Origin: Chara braunii
Lineage: Eukaryota; Streptophyta; Charophyceae; Charales; Characeae
Assembly: GCA_003427395.1 (NCBI GenBank)
Contig: BFEA01000224.1
Span: 66,090-111,492, forward strand
Direction of reading: 5' to 3'
Length of the DNA stretch: 45,403 nt
Position 1 is the stretch's first letter; every line of letters begins with the position of its first letter. Shown here one piece after another: positions 18,995-29,230 of the stretch. The position numbers and the translations under genes were made by a program. The notes beneath the pieces were generated by a model. It had not been told where the DNA came from. It was given only the letters and a program-made list of their open reading frames with translations, and searched no databases.

Positions 18995-20017
18995 GTGGAG
19001 CCAAGCCTGCATGATGGCGTACCAAAGAGGAAAAGGTACGCAGTCCGGCTGGAGGAAGGCTTTGACGTGGAGCGAATGGTGGACAAGCTTCTGGAAGGTC
19101 ATAACGATTTGATGAACGTAAAGGACATTTTAACGTCGGCACCAAGGCTCTGTGGCGAGCTGAAAGGGCGGCTCTCGCGAAGGTTAGTGCCCAATGTCCA
19201 CCTGAGCTCAATTCTGCCCAGGGAGATAGAGTGGACAGAGGCAGGCACTAGGATGGATTGGAAATGTGTGGCGTGTGGGTTGGTGGACTTGAAGGTGAGG
19301 GGTCAGCCGAGCATCGCAATGGTGGATATGGGCGAGGAAATGAACATCATCCGGGAGCGGGATGCGACTATGCTTGGGTTGGAGGTCGACCATTCGGATT
19401 ATGGCGTGTTGCATGGCGCCAACTGCAAGGACATCTTCTGCGGCACTGCGTCTAATGTGATGGTGGAGATTGGGAGAGTAAGGGCGCGAACGTGCTTCGT
19501 TGTCATGCCCGATGTTGACCACCCCATCCTTCTGGGGAGGTCATTCCTCTGCCGAACGGAGACCCTAGTCTTCAACAGGCATGAGGGGACGATGATCCTG
19601 GCTCTATCTGATCCGGTTTGTGGAAACTATGAAATCATCAAGTGTCGGAACAGAGGGCCCGGAAGTGGGAGGAACAGGCTCAACCTCGGCTCCTTTACCT
19701 TCGAGGAGTCTGAGTACGCGCGGCGGAGATTCTGGGAGGAGCAGGAGGAGGAAGGGGCAGGCGAAGTTTTGTCCCTGAGCCTTAATGATGTAAATAAGGC
19801 AATGGAGGTGGTGGCGGCGCATGATATGGCGGACCCGGAAGCTATAAAGGCATTGAGGGAGCAGGTCCCGGAAAGCCCTCAGGTGGGAGAGGTGGAGTTG
19901 ATATATTGGCTCCCAGGAAGGAGGGGAGATCCTGCGATGGCCCAGGCCCGAACGACAAGTCGGCCTTTTTTAGGGGAGGGCTTAAGCAGGGTTCCCAAAG
20001 GCGGTACAAGACCATAG
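18995..20017 (+). CDS. pol: Element A aspartic protease region of pol
   Basis: About 340 codons open in frame 2. The retropepsin-like fold lies at about residues 88-215: WKCVACGLVDLKV, then VDMGEEMNII with the catalytic Asp codon at 19325-19327, a flap region, and the closing motif HPILLGRSFL. The usual D-S/T-G triad reads D-M-G here, so the hydroxyl residue is lost, which should weaken or abolish activity. After the protease an acidic linker leads towards RT. This frame ends at 20017, while RT is in the -1 frame from 19906, so the two overlap by about 110 bases. A TTTTTTA heptamer lies inside the overlap (see 19966-19972). Confidence 0.8.
   Translation: MEPSLHDGVPKRKRYAVRLEEGFDVERMVDKLLEGHNDLMNVKDILTSAPRLCGELKGRLSRRLVPNVHLSSILPREIEWTEAGTRMDWKCVACGLVDLKVRGQPSIAMVDMGEEMNIIRERDATMLGLEVDHSDYGVLHGANCKDIFCGTASNVMVEIGRVRARTCFVVMPDVDHPILLGRSFLCRTETLVFNRHEGTMILALSDPVCGNYEIIKCRNRGPGSGRNRLNLGSFTFEESEYARRRFWEEQEEEGAGEVLSLSLNDVNKAMEVVAAHDMADPEAIKALREQVPESPQVGEVELIYWLPGRRGDPAMAQARTTSRPFLGEGLSRVPKGGTRP
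19966..19972 (+). promoter_or_regulatory. Candidate -1 ribosomal frameshift site between protease and RT
   Basis: T TTT TTA is placed exactly as X-XXY-YYZ relative to the protease frame (codons CCT TTT TTA). A -1 slip moves translation into the RT frame, which is open across it and reads on as AFFRGGLKQ. A GGGGAGGG stretch with a possible short partner (TTCCC) follows. Because this element has many plain frameshift mutations elsewhere, an indel is an equally good explanation. Confidence 0.35.
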
Positions 20018-21000
20018 ACAAGAAGTGCCGCCCAATCCCCGTGTTTGTCACGGAGGATGAGGAAGCCTACTATGAGCGGGAACGAGGGCTAATAAGGCGT
20101 ATGCGGGAGCACGCGCATGCAGGGCTGTGCCGCATTAATAATGGGAATGAGGAGGGGCTGATAATTGGCGAACTAGGCTTCCTTTCGCCCCAGGAAAGGA
20201 CCTTGATGGTGGAGACTATGAAAAGGAGGCATTGCGCGTATGTGTTTAATGATGACGAGCGTGGGAGGTTGGACGTGGATAAGATCCCTATGATACGAAT
20301 CCATACCGTCCCACACGAGCCATGGAACCTGAGAGGCGCGCGGTACCCGAATCCGGATGAGGAGAAGAAGGTGGTGGATTACTTGGATGGGAAGATGAGG
20401 ACGTATGTGGCGGATTACTCCAGTGGATCGTATGCGCCCCCTTGGTTTTGTTTTATCAAGCCAAACGGAACGCCATGGTAAGTGCAGGATTTGCAACGAT
20501 TGAATGCAGTAACAGTGCGGGACGCGAGAGGGTTGCCGAACGCGGACGCCCTGTCAGAGTCATGCGCAGGGAGGCCTATAATCTCACTCATAGACCTTTA
20601 TTTTGGGTATGACCAGTTTCCTGTGTACCCACCGGATAGGCCAGTGACGGCGATGCATACGCCAAGGTGGCTGATCCACATGAACGTGGCACCTCAGGGT
20701 TGGACTAATGCGGTGGCAATGGTGCAAAGGCACATGATTAAGGCCATGCAGACGGTTAGTTCACATATCACTCAGCCCTACATTGACGATTTGGCGGTCA
20801 AGGGTCCAAAGGAGAAGGAGGAAGACGAAGTGATGCCAGGAGTGAAGCGGTTCGTCTGGAAGCACATCCAAGATATTGATCAGGTTCTGGGTCTATTGGA
20901 AGAACACAACCTGACGGCAAGCGGCCCCAAATCGAAGCATTGTATGAGGGAGGCCACGATTTTGGGCTTTGTCTGCAACGAGCAAGGGCGGAGGCCGGAT
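20018..21000 (+). pseudogene. pol: Element A reverse transcriptase
   Basis: RT is encoded in frame 1 from 19906 to 21792, with one in-frame TAA at 20479-20481. Visible motifs, in order: the N-terminal HTVPHEPWNLRG and WFCFIKPNGTPW, then after the stop VQDLQRLNAVTVRD, DLYFGYDQFPVYPPDRPVTA, HMNVAPQGWTNAVAMVQR, and the catalytic YIDD at 20779-20790, followed by LAVKGP. The metal-binding Asp pair is kept. The stop falls in the highly conserved KPNG...DLQRLN segment. The protein would copy element RNA into DNA in the cytoplasmic particle. An undamaged protein would need readthrough of this stop. Confidence 0.9.
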
Positions 21001-21792
21001 GTGAAGAAGACGGACAAGATCCTGGAGTGGCCAGTCCCCTTTCAGTCGATAACGGACGTGAGGAGCTTCCTTGGGATGCTGGTTTTGGAGGAGTTTTGTG
21101 AAGGACTTCGCCACCAAGACGAAGCATTTGAGGAAGCTGGTACGTCAGGACCAGGAGTGCGTCTGGGCGAAGACCAGGAAAAGGCTGTGGAAAGGATGAC
21201 GAGAGAATTCAAGGAAGGAGGCTTGGTGTTGGGGGCGCCGAACTACGAGGTCACGGAGGAGAAGCCATTCGTTGTCGAGACAGACGCCGGGCGAACTACC
21301 TTGGGGGGGGTCCTGATTCAGGCAGATGTGGATGGGAAAGAGAGACTGTTAAGGTTTGAAAGTCGTACCCTCAATCCGACTGAGAGAAATTACTCCCAAT
21401 TTAAGAAGGAGACGTTGGCGGTGCTCCATTGCCTAAGGACCTTCCGGAACTATATTTTTGGCAGGAGGCTCATTTTGAGGGTGGACCCTACTGCGCTGGC
21501 GTGTTCCCTTAAAAGTTACACTCCATCTGACCCAACCATCGCGAGGTGGCTGACTTACATTTGGATGTTTAACTTCGAGTTGGAGAGGATTCCCGGGGAT
21601 AAGAACAGGACTGATGGATTGAGCCATATCAACTGGGATGGGGCAAATCAAGAATCAATTGAGGATACCCCACCGGTTGATGGGTTCTTGGACCAGGAGG
21701 AGGACGTCCGCCTCCACATAAATGAATGGTCGCTGAGGGTGCCTAGCTGCGTCACGCATCCTATATGGTTAGCACCAAGGGGGTATGAGTAG
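21001..21792 (+). CDS. pol: Element A RT connection and RNase H
   Basis: This continues the RT frame. The connection segment includes DVRSFLGMLV, shortened compared with the usual LGxxxYYRRFI motif, so a few residues seem lost. RNase H follows with FVVETDAG (first Asp), FESRTLNPTERNYSQFKKETLAVL (Glu in KETLAV; long motif at about 21357-21425), LRVDPTAL, and ERIPGDKNRTDGLSH (last Asp). All expected acidic residues are present. RNase H removes the RNA strand during cDNA synthesis. The frame ends at a TAG at 21790-21792. Confidence 0.85.
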   Translation: MKKTDKILEWPVPFQSITDVRSFLGMLVLEEFCEGLRHQDEAFEEAGTSGPGVRLGEDQEKAVERMTREFKEGGLVLGAPNYEVTEEKPFVVETDAGRTTLGGVLIQADVDGKERLLRFESRTLNPTERNYSQFKKETLAVLHCLRTFRNYIFGRRLILRVDPTALACSLKSYTPSDPTIARWLTYIWMFNFELERIPGDKNRTDGLSHINWDGANQESIEDTPPVDGFLDQEEDVRLHINEWSLRVPSCVTHPIWLAPRGYE

Positions 21793-22315
21793 AAGGGGGA
21801 GTTGGTCCTCAAGCCCTTCCAGGAAGAAGATCCGTGGGGGAATAGGGATGTTGGCTGGATGGTGAGGTTGGCGTTGGCAGGGACGCATAGTCTAGCATAG
21901 GAGGTAAGAACGATAGAGGAAGGCCCAACCCAGGTAGAGGAGCATGAGCAACTAATGCGAGGAATACCTGCTCACCAACACGCTCCTGCAGGGGAACTTT
22001 AATCAGAGAAGCGCGACCGGTTCCGAGGAAGGGGAACTTCTTATTCCTAAAAGCCAGGACGACGAGTTCGAAGAGGGAGAGATTAGGGAGGCCTTCCGTG
22101 CTGAGGAGTATGACGAAATTTATCGGGAATTGGGGTTACTGCTGTCGTGCGAAATGAGGGATAGAGACGCAAGTGCCAAAGCCCAGAAGATGAGGCATCT
22201 CTATGTAGTGAGAGATGGCCATCTGTTCATAAGGCGACAAGTTGGAAACCCCAAGAGGATCGTATGTGGAAGGAACAGGCAGATCGATGTCATAGCAGCC
22301 TTGCACGATGTATAG
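21793..22315 (+). pseudogene. pol: Element A linker between RNase H and integrase
   Basis: Frame 1 continues through several stops to about 21950, then frame 2 is open to a TAG at 22313-22315. The frame 2 product is acidic (SEEGELLIPKSQDDEFEEGEI), then RDGHLFIRRQVGNPKRIVCG, which is the usual lead-in to the integrase HHCC domain. At least one frameshift. Confidence 0.7.
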
Positions 22316-23319
22316 CAGGGGGGCATAGAGGGGTTAGTGCCACGTGCGCGAAGATAAGCGAGTTATACCATTGGGATTGAATGCTGACCATGGTCATCAA
22401 GTACTGCCAGTCCTGTGTACCTTGCCAGCAGAGGTCGGCGCAAAGGCCTAGGGAGCTTCTGCACCCCAGGCTGAAAAGGGAAGTGGGTGCAGTCGTACAC
22501 TTGGACCTATTGTTCATGCCACTCGGTGAGGACGGAAGCAACTATATCTTCGACGCACGGGACAACCTTACCGGGTTTGTGGACGACCAGGCTATTCGTA
22601 CGAAGACTGGCCCAGTTTTAGCAAGGTGCATCGAAGAGTACTTTCTGCGCTATCCATTTGTCAGAGAGTTTGTGATAGACCGGGGGTCGGAGTTCACTTG
22701 TAATGAGGTGCGGACCTTGCTTGCAGGGTATGGCGTGGTAGCGAATTAAACTACTGCCGCGCACCCCCAAGCAAACGCGCCTGTGGAGAGGGGGCATAGT
22801 ACCATCACGAATCTCCTGGCCAAATGGACGGAGGGGAAGCCTAACCAGTGGCCGAAATTCCTGAGAGCAACATTCTTCGTGGAAAACGTCACAGTAAAAA
22901 GGACTACCAAGTAGCCACACTATGGTACGGAAGGCATGCCACCTTTCCCATAGAAAGCTTCATGAAGACGTGGAGGCGCCAGGACCTGGAAGTGAACATG
23001 TCCTTTGAAGAACTGCTCGATATACGGGCTACGAGAGGCCGCGGGTCAAGTAGAGAGAAGCCGTATGAAAGACAAGATGAAATGGGACCAGATGGCCCGA
23101 ATAAGGAAGGACCCGTTGAAGGTTGGAGATGCGGTATTACTATATGACTCCTCGCTGGAGAAACAATGGTCTAGGAAACTCAACAAGCAATGGCTGGGAC
23201 CCTATAGGATCGTGCGGTGTGGCGAGTTTGGGGCCTATCAAATCGAAGAACTGGATGGGGCAGGGTGGCAGGACTGGGTATCAGGGACAAGGCTGAAGAA
23301 GTTTGTGGCTAGGGAATAG
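22290..23319 (+). pseudogene. pol: Element A integrase with GPY/F-like end
   Basis: The HHCC zinc-binding domain spans ALHDV (frame 2), GHRGVSATC, then CQSCVPCQQR in frame 1. A frameshift near 22315 lies inside it. The catalytic core has all three acidic residues: VHLDLLFMP (D), FVIDRGSEF (D, about 22672-22698) and PVERGHSTI (E, about 22780-22806). A TAA at 22747-22749 (GVVAN-stop) lies between the second Asp and the Glu. Two more frame changes follow. The C-terminus in frame 1 (23005-23319) has KVGDAVLLYDSSLEKQWSRK and WLGPYRIVR, a GPY/F module. No chromodomain is seen. Integrase would insert the cDNA in the nucleus; this copy is broken. Confidence 0.85.
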
Positions 23320-23560
23320 GTAAGGGACCATGAGACCCCGTTAGGGATAGAGTCTTGCCTAAGTGCTACCCAGGCCGGGTAATTAGATAGGTGGGTGATT
23401 GGGGTAGATAGGTGTAGAAGGTATGTGGGATTCCCCTAGGCCAATGGCTCAGTAGCTGACCCTGCTGTATGCTTGTTTGTTGTCTCTCGCCTGTTGTGCA
23501 GGTCTGACTTTTCGAAGGCAGTCATATAGAGGGGCGGGAGGGACACACTGGCCCCAGAGG
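23320..23560 (+). other. Spacer with probable splice acceptor before ORF3
   Basis: No reading frame of note. The sequence TGTCTCTCGCCTGTTGTGCAG ends at 23501 and has a pyrimidine-rich tract plus TGCAG, a good match to a eukaryotic 3' splice site. It lies 60 bases before the first ATG of ORF3, so it could serve to express ORF3 from a spliced transcript, as known for env-like ORFs of some Athila-type elements. Confidence 0.4.
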
Positions 23561-26203
23561 ATGGAGGGAAGGGGCGAGCAGCATGAGCCGCCTAGGAGGG
23601 AGCCTACGCCTGAGTTTGATGACGACAACATTGAGCTCTTCTCGGATGTGTATCAGGACAATGCGGCACAGAGAGGGTGGTCAGTGGCGGAGAGGATTCA
23701 CCACTTGAGGGGTGTAGGGCGGTTCCAAGAGCCTGTCACTCAGATATGCGAGGAGGCCCTGACTTGGCCAGATGTGGAGGCCGAGATGCAAAGGTTGAGA
23801 GCTTCCCCTAGGGGGCGTGATGACATGCCCATTCGATTGTAGGAGGGGAACGCAGATGAGTTCATCCCCGCGTATGAGCACTACATGTTGAGTCTGGGGG
23901 TTGCGCGGGAGAAATGGGTACAGGCCCTACTTATTTGGACAAGGCAGGCAGAGAGGCAGGTGGCCAAACACATTCGGGAGAGGGCTCGAGACTGGGAGGA
24001 CTGTCAGGCCCAGCTCTGGAGGGTGTTCGAACGACCACAGCACGAGAGGCACGAGTCCAGAGTTGAGAGGCGGCGACGAAGCAAGAGGCCAAGGGAACCG
24101 GCGCCGAGAGAGGCAGGGCTGGTCAGAGAAAGGAGGGGAGCCCCAGCCCAGAGGGGGGATGAGCCCGTAGGGCCCGCATTGGCAGAGGAGTCGCTCCTTG
24201 CTTGTGGCCTCTGGGCGGTTGAGTTTCGGCGGATTACGAGCGAGGAGTTGAGGCCGCCCTCGCCACTGCCATCAACGCAGGAGCTGGACATACCAAGAGA
24301 GACGCCATTCCGAAGCTTAGCGACTCATCTCGATGTATCCCAATGGGAGGCCTCACGGCTGGGAGAGGGCTCAGTTGAGCCGACGCGCTACGTGCCATTG
24401 GAGGAGCCCCTCGACCCCGAGATGGAGACAGACATGCGAGACCGAGAGGAGCCGCAGGATCCTGAGATGGCAACCGAGCGGCCGGATCCGATACGACCTC
24501 AGGGTAGAGAGGTGATCATGGTTGGGGACGATACCCCTCCATGCTCCCCAACTCCAGAGCCAGCACAACGTTTATGGCCAGAGGGGATTCCTGAGCCAGG
24601 CAGCGAGGAGATTCCGGAGTCTTCCCCTGCGGCCGCCATTACGCCTGAGCAAAAGGCAGAGGCGGAGGATCGAGGAGTGTGTGAGAGGGCAAGAGTGGAG
24701 GCGCCCTTTGACTTGCCCTCGGCCACGCAGGTGACCAAGAGCCCGGATATCGAGGAACCCGTTTCAGCAGACTTACCGCCAGTAGTGCCGTGCGCGAGCG
24801 AAGGGATGGAGGTGGAGGCATCAACTCCAGCAGGCCAGAGGCCGCGAGTGGAAGGAACCCCAAGAGAGACCCGCGAAGAGAAGTCCGCCCGAGTGCGGGT
24901 CCGTCTGGACGAGATACACGCAAGACAGGCCGAGATGGAGGCGGCGGGGATAGAGCCGACACCGCCGGTCGAGCCCAAGATGAATGAGCAGAGGATCAAC
25001 GAGTTATGGGCTAGGCATGAGAGCGAGAGGGATGCAGCCCGCCAGAGGTCACGAGAGGCAGGACGGGCGGACGAGGAGACGAGTGAGTTGAGAGAGATGG
25101 GGGACTTGGGGTTCTCCGCGACAAGGCATGCGATTGAGCGCATGGACCGGAGGGTATGAGAGACGACAGTCACATCTTTCCAGTGGTATAATCTACTCAG
25201 TAATGAGCTCAGGGTTAAGGAGTTGGAGGTAGAGCACGTGACTACCCAGCTTGCCGAGGAGAGGGCGAGGAGCCAGGCTAGAGAGGTTGAGTGGGAGAGG
25301 AGATTTGGGGAGATGGCGGCCGCTGTGGATAGGCTCTCGGTAGCCTGGGAGGCTAGCCAGATAGGGCGAGCCGGTGCCGATGGCGAAGGCCGAGGGATGC
25401 GCGCCTCGCCGAGCCAAGGAGCAACAGTGGAGGTCCCTCGACAGAGTGAGCCGATGGAGGAGGTGCCCTTGGACGCAGTTGAGGAGGAAGGTGGGACGCA
25501 GGAGTCGCTTATGGCTATGTCCACAAAGAGGAGAGGTTCGCGCTTGCATGAGCTGGCGGCAACCATGGGGATAGGCACTCCACAGGAGAGGTCTCAGAGA
25601 CTCGATGCTCCAGAGCAGACCCCGAGGTTGGGAGAATTGAGGGCGGAGCTGGGCTTCTGGGCCACGGAAACGAACTCGGGAGGGCCCGACTCGCGGCAGC
25701 AGCAGCAGCAGGAAGTCATGAGTATGCCCACCACCATGGTGAGCCCTCAGCCGTCGGAATCATGTGGGGATGAGGTGGTGGTGGAGACGAAGAGGGCTCA
25801 TGAGGAAGGACCCCGAGAGTCGGATATGCCAGATGACAGGCCAGGGAGCACAGCCGCACGAAGGGGTGGAGGTGTTCAGGCTATGGAGCCCGGACCTCAG
25901 GGCCATATGGGATCGTCCTTGTGTCGCGAGGTGACTACTAGGACCATAGGGGCGCCTTCGGCATCCAGTTCGCAAGGGAGAAAGAAGAAGACTGCTAGGT
26001 GGCATGACACCTCCTGTTTTTGGTGCAAGGAGGGAGGACATAGAGCCGTGGACTGTCCAGAGCTCCTTGAGGATAAGGCCGAGGGGCGAGTTGCGGAGGT
26101 CGACGACAAGTTCTATGACAGACAAGGTAGGATAGTGGAGCGAGCTCCAGATGGGGGCAGGGATCAGTTGTATAGGCAGAACCAGGAGGAATTGTGTAAG
26201 TAG
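23561..26203 (+). CDS. ORF3: Gag-like protein with C-terminal zinc knuckle, downstream of integrase
   Basis: About 880 codons in one frame from the ATG at 23561 to a TAG at 26201-26203, interrupted only by TAG 23840-23842 and TGA 25157-25159. The N-terminal part has a Gag-capsid-like helical pattern: FIPAYEHYMLSLGVAREKW, then LLIWTRQAERQVAKHI and WRVFERP. A long Arg/Glu/Pro-rich middle follows (24050-25150), then a predicted coiled coil (VEHVTTQLAEERARSQAREVEW, split by the stop region) and a CAG/Gln run (QQQQQ near 25697). Near the C-terminus is an intact CCHC knuckle, CFWCKEGGHRAVDC. It is not a classic Env: I see no signal peptide or membrane segment. It may be a second Gag, a chaperone-like ORF, or the gag of another element inserted here. 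It is much better preserved than gag-pol upstream. Confidence 0.65.
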
Positions 26204-28166
26204 GGACCGGTCTATCTATACATTGGTAGGACTAGAGGCCCTTGACACATGCAGGGCAAGGTTAGAGATGTACATATATTGAGTCAGTTGAGTGAGCCCT
26301 AGAGGTGTGTGTGCGCAGGGGCGGTAGGATGAGTCTCTAGCTGATTATACATATACATTTGACTTTTGTTCGCTTGTTTCCTCTTGAGTTTCTTCGTGGG
26401 CTACGACCTAGGGGTAGGACTCAACTGTGTGATATATGAGATTATTTAGTTGCGTTTGGTTTTGTGATTCAGAAACTATTGCTGCTCTGAATGGGATTTG
26501 GGAGTTTATAGCACTCGGGGTGTGAGTCTTCCCAGCAGGGGAGGACAGGGGCTAGGTATTCTGTGGATGATTAGGCAGATGTTGTGTTCCCGAGTGTACT
26601 TGATGAGTGTACAGTGGGGTGATGAGTCCTACTAATACAGGCGGGGTATTGAGTTGAGTGTCTGTATTCGATTGTTGGGGGAGGTATTCTAACCCCTGAG
26701 TGTACTATGAGTTGAGGTTCTATGGGGCTTGTCTTGTGACAATCACGATCGCTCTCACATGTATGGATTTATCTCGATGAATGTTTGGCTTTGTGTGAGA
26801 GATGTACAAGATACATCTCATGGGCATGATTGTGTAAATTGTAAAGCTGTCTACCCTCCGGTATACTCGTGCCGTCTGCTGCAAGCGGGCGAGAAGGCAG
26901 AGTATAAGGAGGGGAAGTGCAGCCTGTTTGTGAAAACTGTGAGAATCCTACGGGATTGATGGATTTAGGAATTTGCATGTTCGGTCGTACTAAACATCGT
27001 TGCCCAAATCGTATAGGGACCCAAAAGGTGGCCCCTCAGTTTGAGTTGTTTGATGATTAAGACCCCCTTCATGATTTTGGGAGGTGGGAATTATATTGTG
27101 TGGAGACCCCTTCATGGTTTTGGAAGAGGTCGTGTGAGGAGTCATCCCATACAAAAAGGGGATGGCCATGAAATCTTTGTCAAAGGCACACTTCACCAAG
27201 TAAGGGTGGGTAAAAATTGAATGGTGTGGAAAGCATTGTCTGTGCTGATAAAGTCTGACGAGAGGGGACCATGTTTGCTTGATATGTTTGAGAAGGGCGA
27301 GAGATGCCTCAGGGTGGGCGACGGCTGGCTCTGATCAAGTCAGGAGCCGCGGCCTTGTGGATCCGGCGGGGAGATTGTTTATGATTAAGCGAAGGATGTC
27401 GTGCCTATTATTGGAGGGCCGGTAAATGCCTTCAGACCCCTGCGTAGTCCCGCAGCGGCCGTGAATTGTTTGTGATGCCCCGCCGGGCCACCTGTGCTAA
27501 TTCTGAGATATATTTGAGGGAATACCAAGCTAACGGTGAAGTTTAGTGCCACCTGGGCGCAACCCCTAGTGGATGCCTGCCAGCCGGCACAACCTGGCTG
27601 CGGGCCCGCAAGGTAAGAGTTTAAGGGGAATTGCCCGCCCTAGGGAAATTACTTCGCGGGATAAGAGTCGATTCCTGTGGAGACCCCTATTGATTGATTA
27701 TCAGGGACACACCTGTCGTTGTATAACCAGCGGGAGGGTACCGCCGCTAAGGTAACAACGCGGTGGGCCGTAGACCTGGCCCGATCAGCCAGGCTACGGT
27801 TGGCCCAGATGGGGACCTGGCATTTCTGTACTAGACTGCAGAAAAGCCCGAGAGAGGCTACAAGCTTATACGTGTGTATTTTGTTTGACTATGAGGAATT
27901 TGTTGAAGAAGGCAAAGAATGCCTTCATAGGTCCCATTCAAAGCCCGCGTCCCTAGTTATGGCTCTGCTACGAGAAAGAGGCTAACTGGGACACCCAACG
28001 AGAAGCCGGCGGTTGTCTAGGACAAAGGGGAAGAGGATGGTTTGAGGGCCTTTGGAACTTATGCTGTAGTATTGTCGCGTAATACACCGGCGTCCTGGTC
28101 CCCTGGTGCGCATCATATTCGGGCCCATAACCGAATCTCTATCATGTAGAAGGTTGGAGGTGGACC
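26204..28166 (+). other. Non-coding region between elements A and B
   Basis: No convincing gene. It is T/G-rich at 26220-26760. Two short direct repeats (ACCCCCTTCATGATTTTGG and ACCCCTTCATGGTTTTGG) lie at about 27061-27125. A purine-rich tract, AAAGGGGAAGAGGA, lies at about 28024-28037 and is followed by TGG, so it could be a polypurine tract, but no LTR copy starting there is confirmed. A 3' LTR homologous to 8003-16392 was looked for and not found. Confidence 0.5.
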
Positions 28167-28463
28167 TTGCCCACATTCGTGATAAAGCAGGTGTTTAGAG
28201 GTGTCGACAATCTGAGCAGAGTTTTTAACGATACATTTTACGCTCTCGGATTGGGGTTAGCACCTCGATTTAAGAGGGCCTACTTCGCCGTTTTTGCGAG
28301 ATGGGGGCGTTTTGATTATAAGACGGTAAGAGGACTGATCGACGCGACCTGCTGGGTGGATTGCCTGAAGCCAGCCGATCTAATTGCATATTGTCGAAGG
28401 CGCGTAGAAGACAAGTACGTCTGGCTAGAGGAGTTGAGATATTTGTACGAAAGCAGTCAGTAG
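28167..28463 (+). CDS. Unrecognised ORF upstream of element B gag
   Basis: A 98-codon frame, with no family recognised. The product is basic and aromatic-rich (YFAVFARWGRFDYKTVRG, CRRRVEDKYVWLEELRYLYES). It starts a series of broken frames that run to 30939 and share charged, helical composition with codons rich in AGA/GAG. It could be the 5' remnant of an extra ORF before gag, as in Ogre/Tat-type elements, or part of an unrelated gene. Confidence 0.35.
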   Translation: MPTFVIKQVFRGVDNLSRVFNDTFYALGLGLAPRFKRAYFAVFARWGRFDYKTVRGLIDATCWVDCLKPADLIAYCRRRVEDKYVWLEELRYLYESSQ

Positions 28464-28467
28464 AAGT

Positions 28468-29216
28468 ATGTCGGGTCGAACGTCCACGGAAACCAACGTG
28501 AGTAGACACTTAGTAAACGAGGGGTTTACAGTGACAGTTTTACTCAGAGCGCATATAAAGGAACATCTGACGGAGCAAAAATATATGCGGCAAGCTAGAG
28601 AGTTCATTTGCAAACACCGAGCAGGAGTCCTTACGTGCTCCGTCAAAGGTGACGTATGAAGTGATGGTATGGTCGGCAGGATACTTGCGCGCGGAGTTAT
28701 TTCTCGATGATACGGTAGCGAAAGCGAGGAGCAGGGTATGAGTTGGCACTCTGGGCCGACATGACGCAACGCGAGTCTGCCCTGTACAAACATAGACGGC
28801 GAGTGTCGTACTCTCTGCAATGGGATCACCGAGGTTCCGATTCATGGAGGAGTGCCAATGATAGAAATCCTCACGTGAGCGCACAAGAAGTAGTGCCAAG
28901 TCGCCGGTTTCTTGCAGATGAGCGACATCAGTCTTCCTCACAACCATTGTCGTACGCGCGCACGGTCTCGGGACGCTTAGCACGTGATGAGGTGACGCTG
29001 CAAGTTCTTTTGAGGGTGAGCATAGATGAGGATTTGACGGACGATGAGTGTGGAGAGCTTGCTAAAAACGTCATACGAGAGCAGAGGTTAGGAGCACTAA
29101 GGGAAATTACGACCCAAAGGTGGATGATCTATGAAATGGTTATCTGTGTGAAAGGAGTTATACGGATGGAGATCGTTCAAGACGAGACGCAGACGGAGGC
29201 ACGAGCTAGGATGTAA
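28468..29216 (+). pseudogene. Broken ORF with repeated VLLR-A-R module
   Basis: Two frames carry similar segments. Frame 1 at 28468-28659 reads VTVLLRAHIKEHLTEQK and AREFICKHR. Frame 3 at 28743-29216 reads LQVLLRVSIDEDLTDDE and AKNVIREQR. The shared pattern is VLLR...I.E.LT......A..I...R, suggesting an internal duplication of a small helical domain. Stops and frameshifts separate them. Function unknown. Confidence 0.4.
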
Positions 29217-29230
29217 AAAGATTTGGGAAG

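Noticed and set aside
24499-25578. 359-codon frame on the minus strand
   Set aside because: It is the antisense of the GC-rich, repetitive ORF3. The plus frame has a zinc knuckle and coiled coil; this one has no domain.
28073-28079. TGTCGCG as the start of a 3' LTR for element A
   Set aside because: Only seven bases match the start of the 8-kb LTR; the following sequence does not align.
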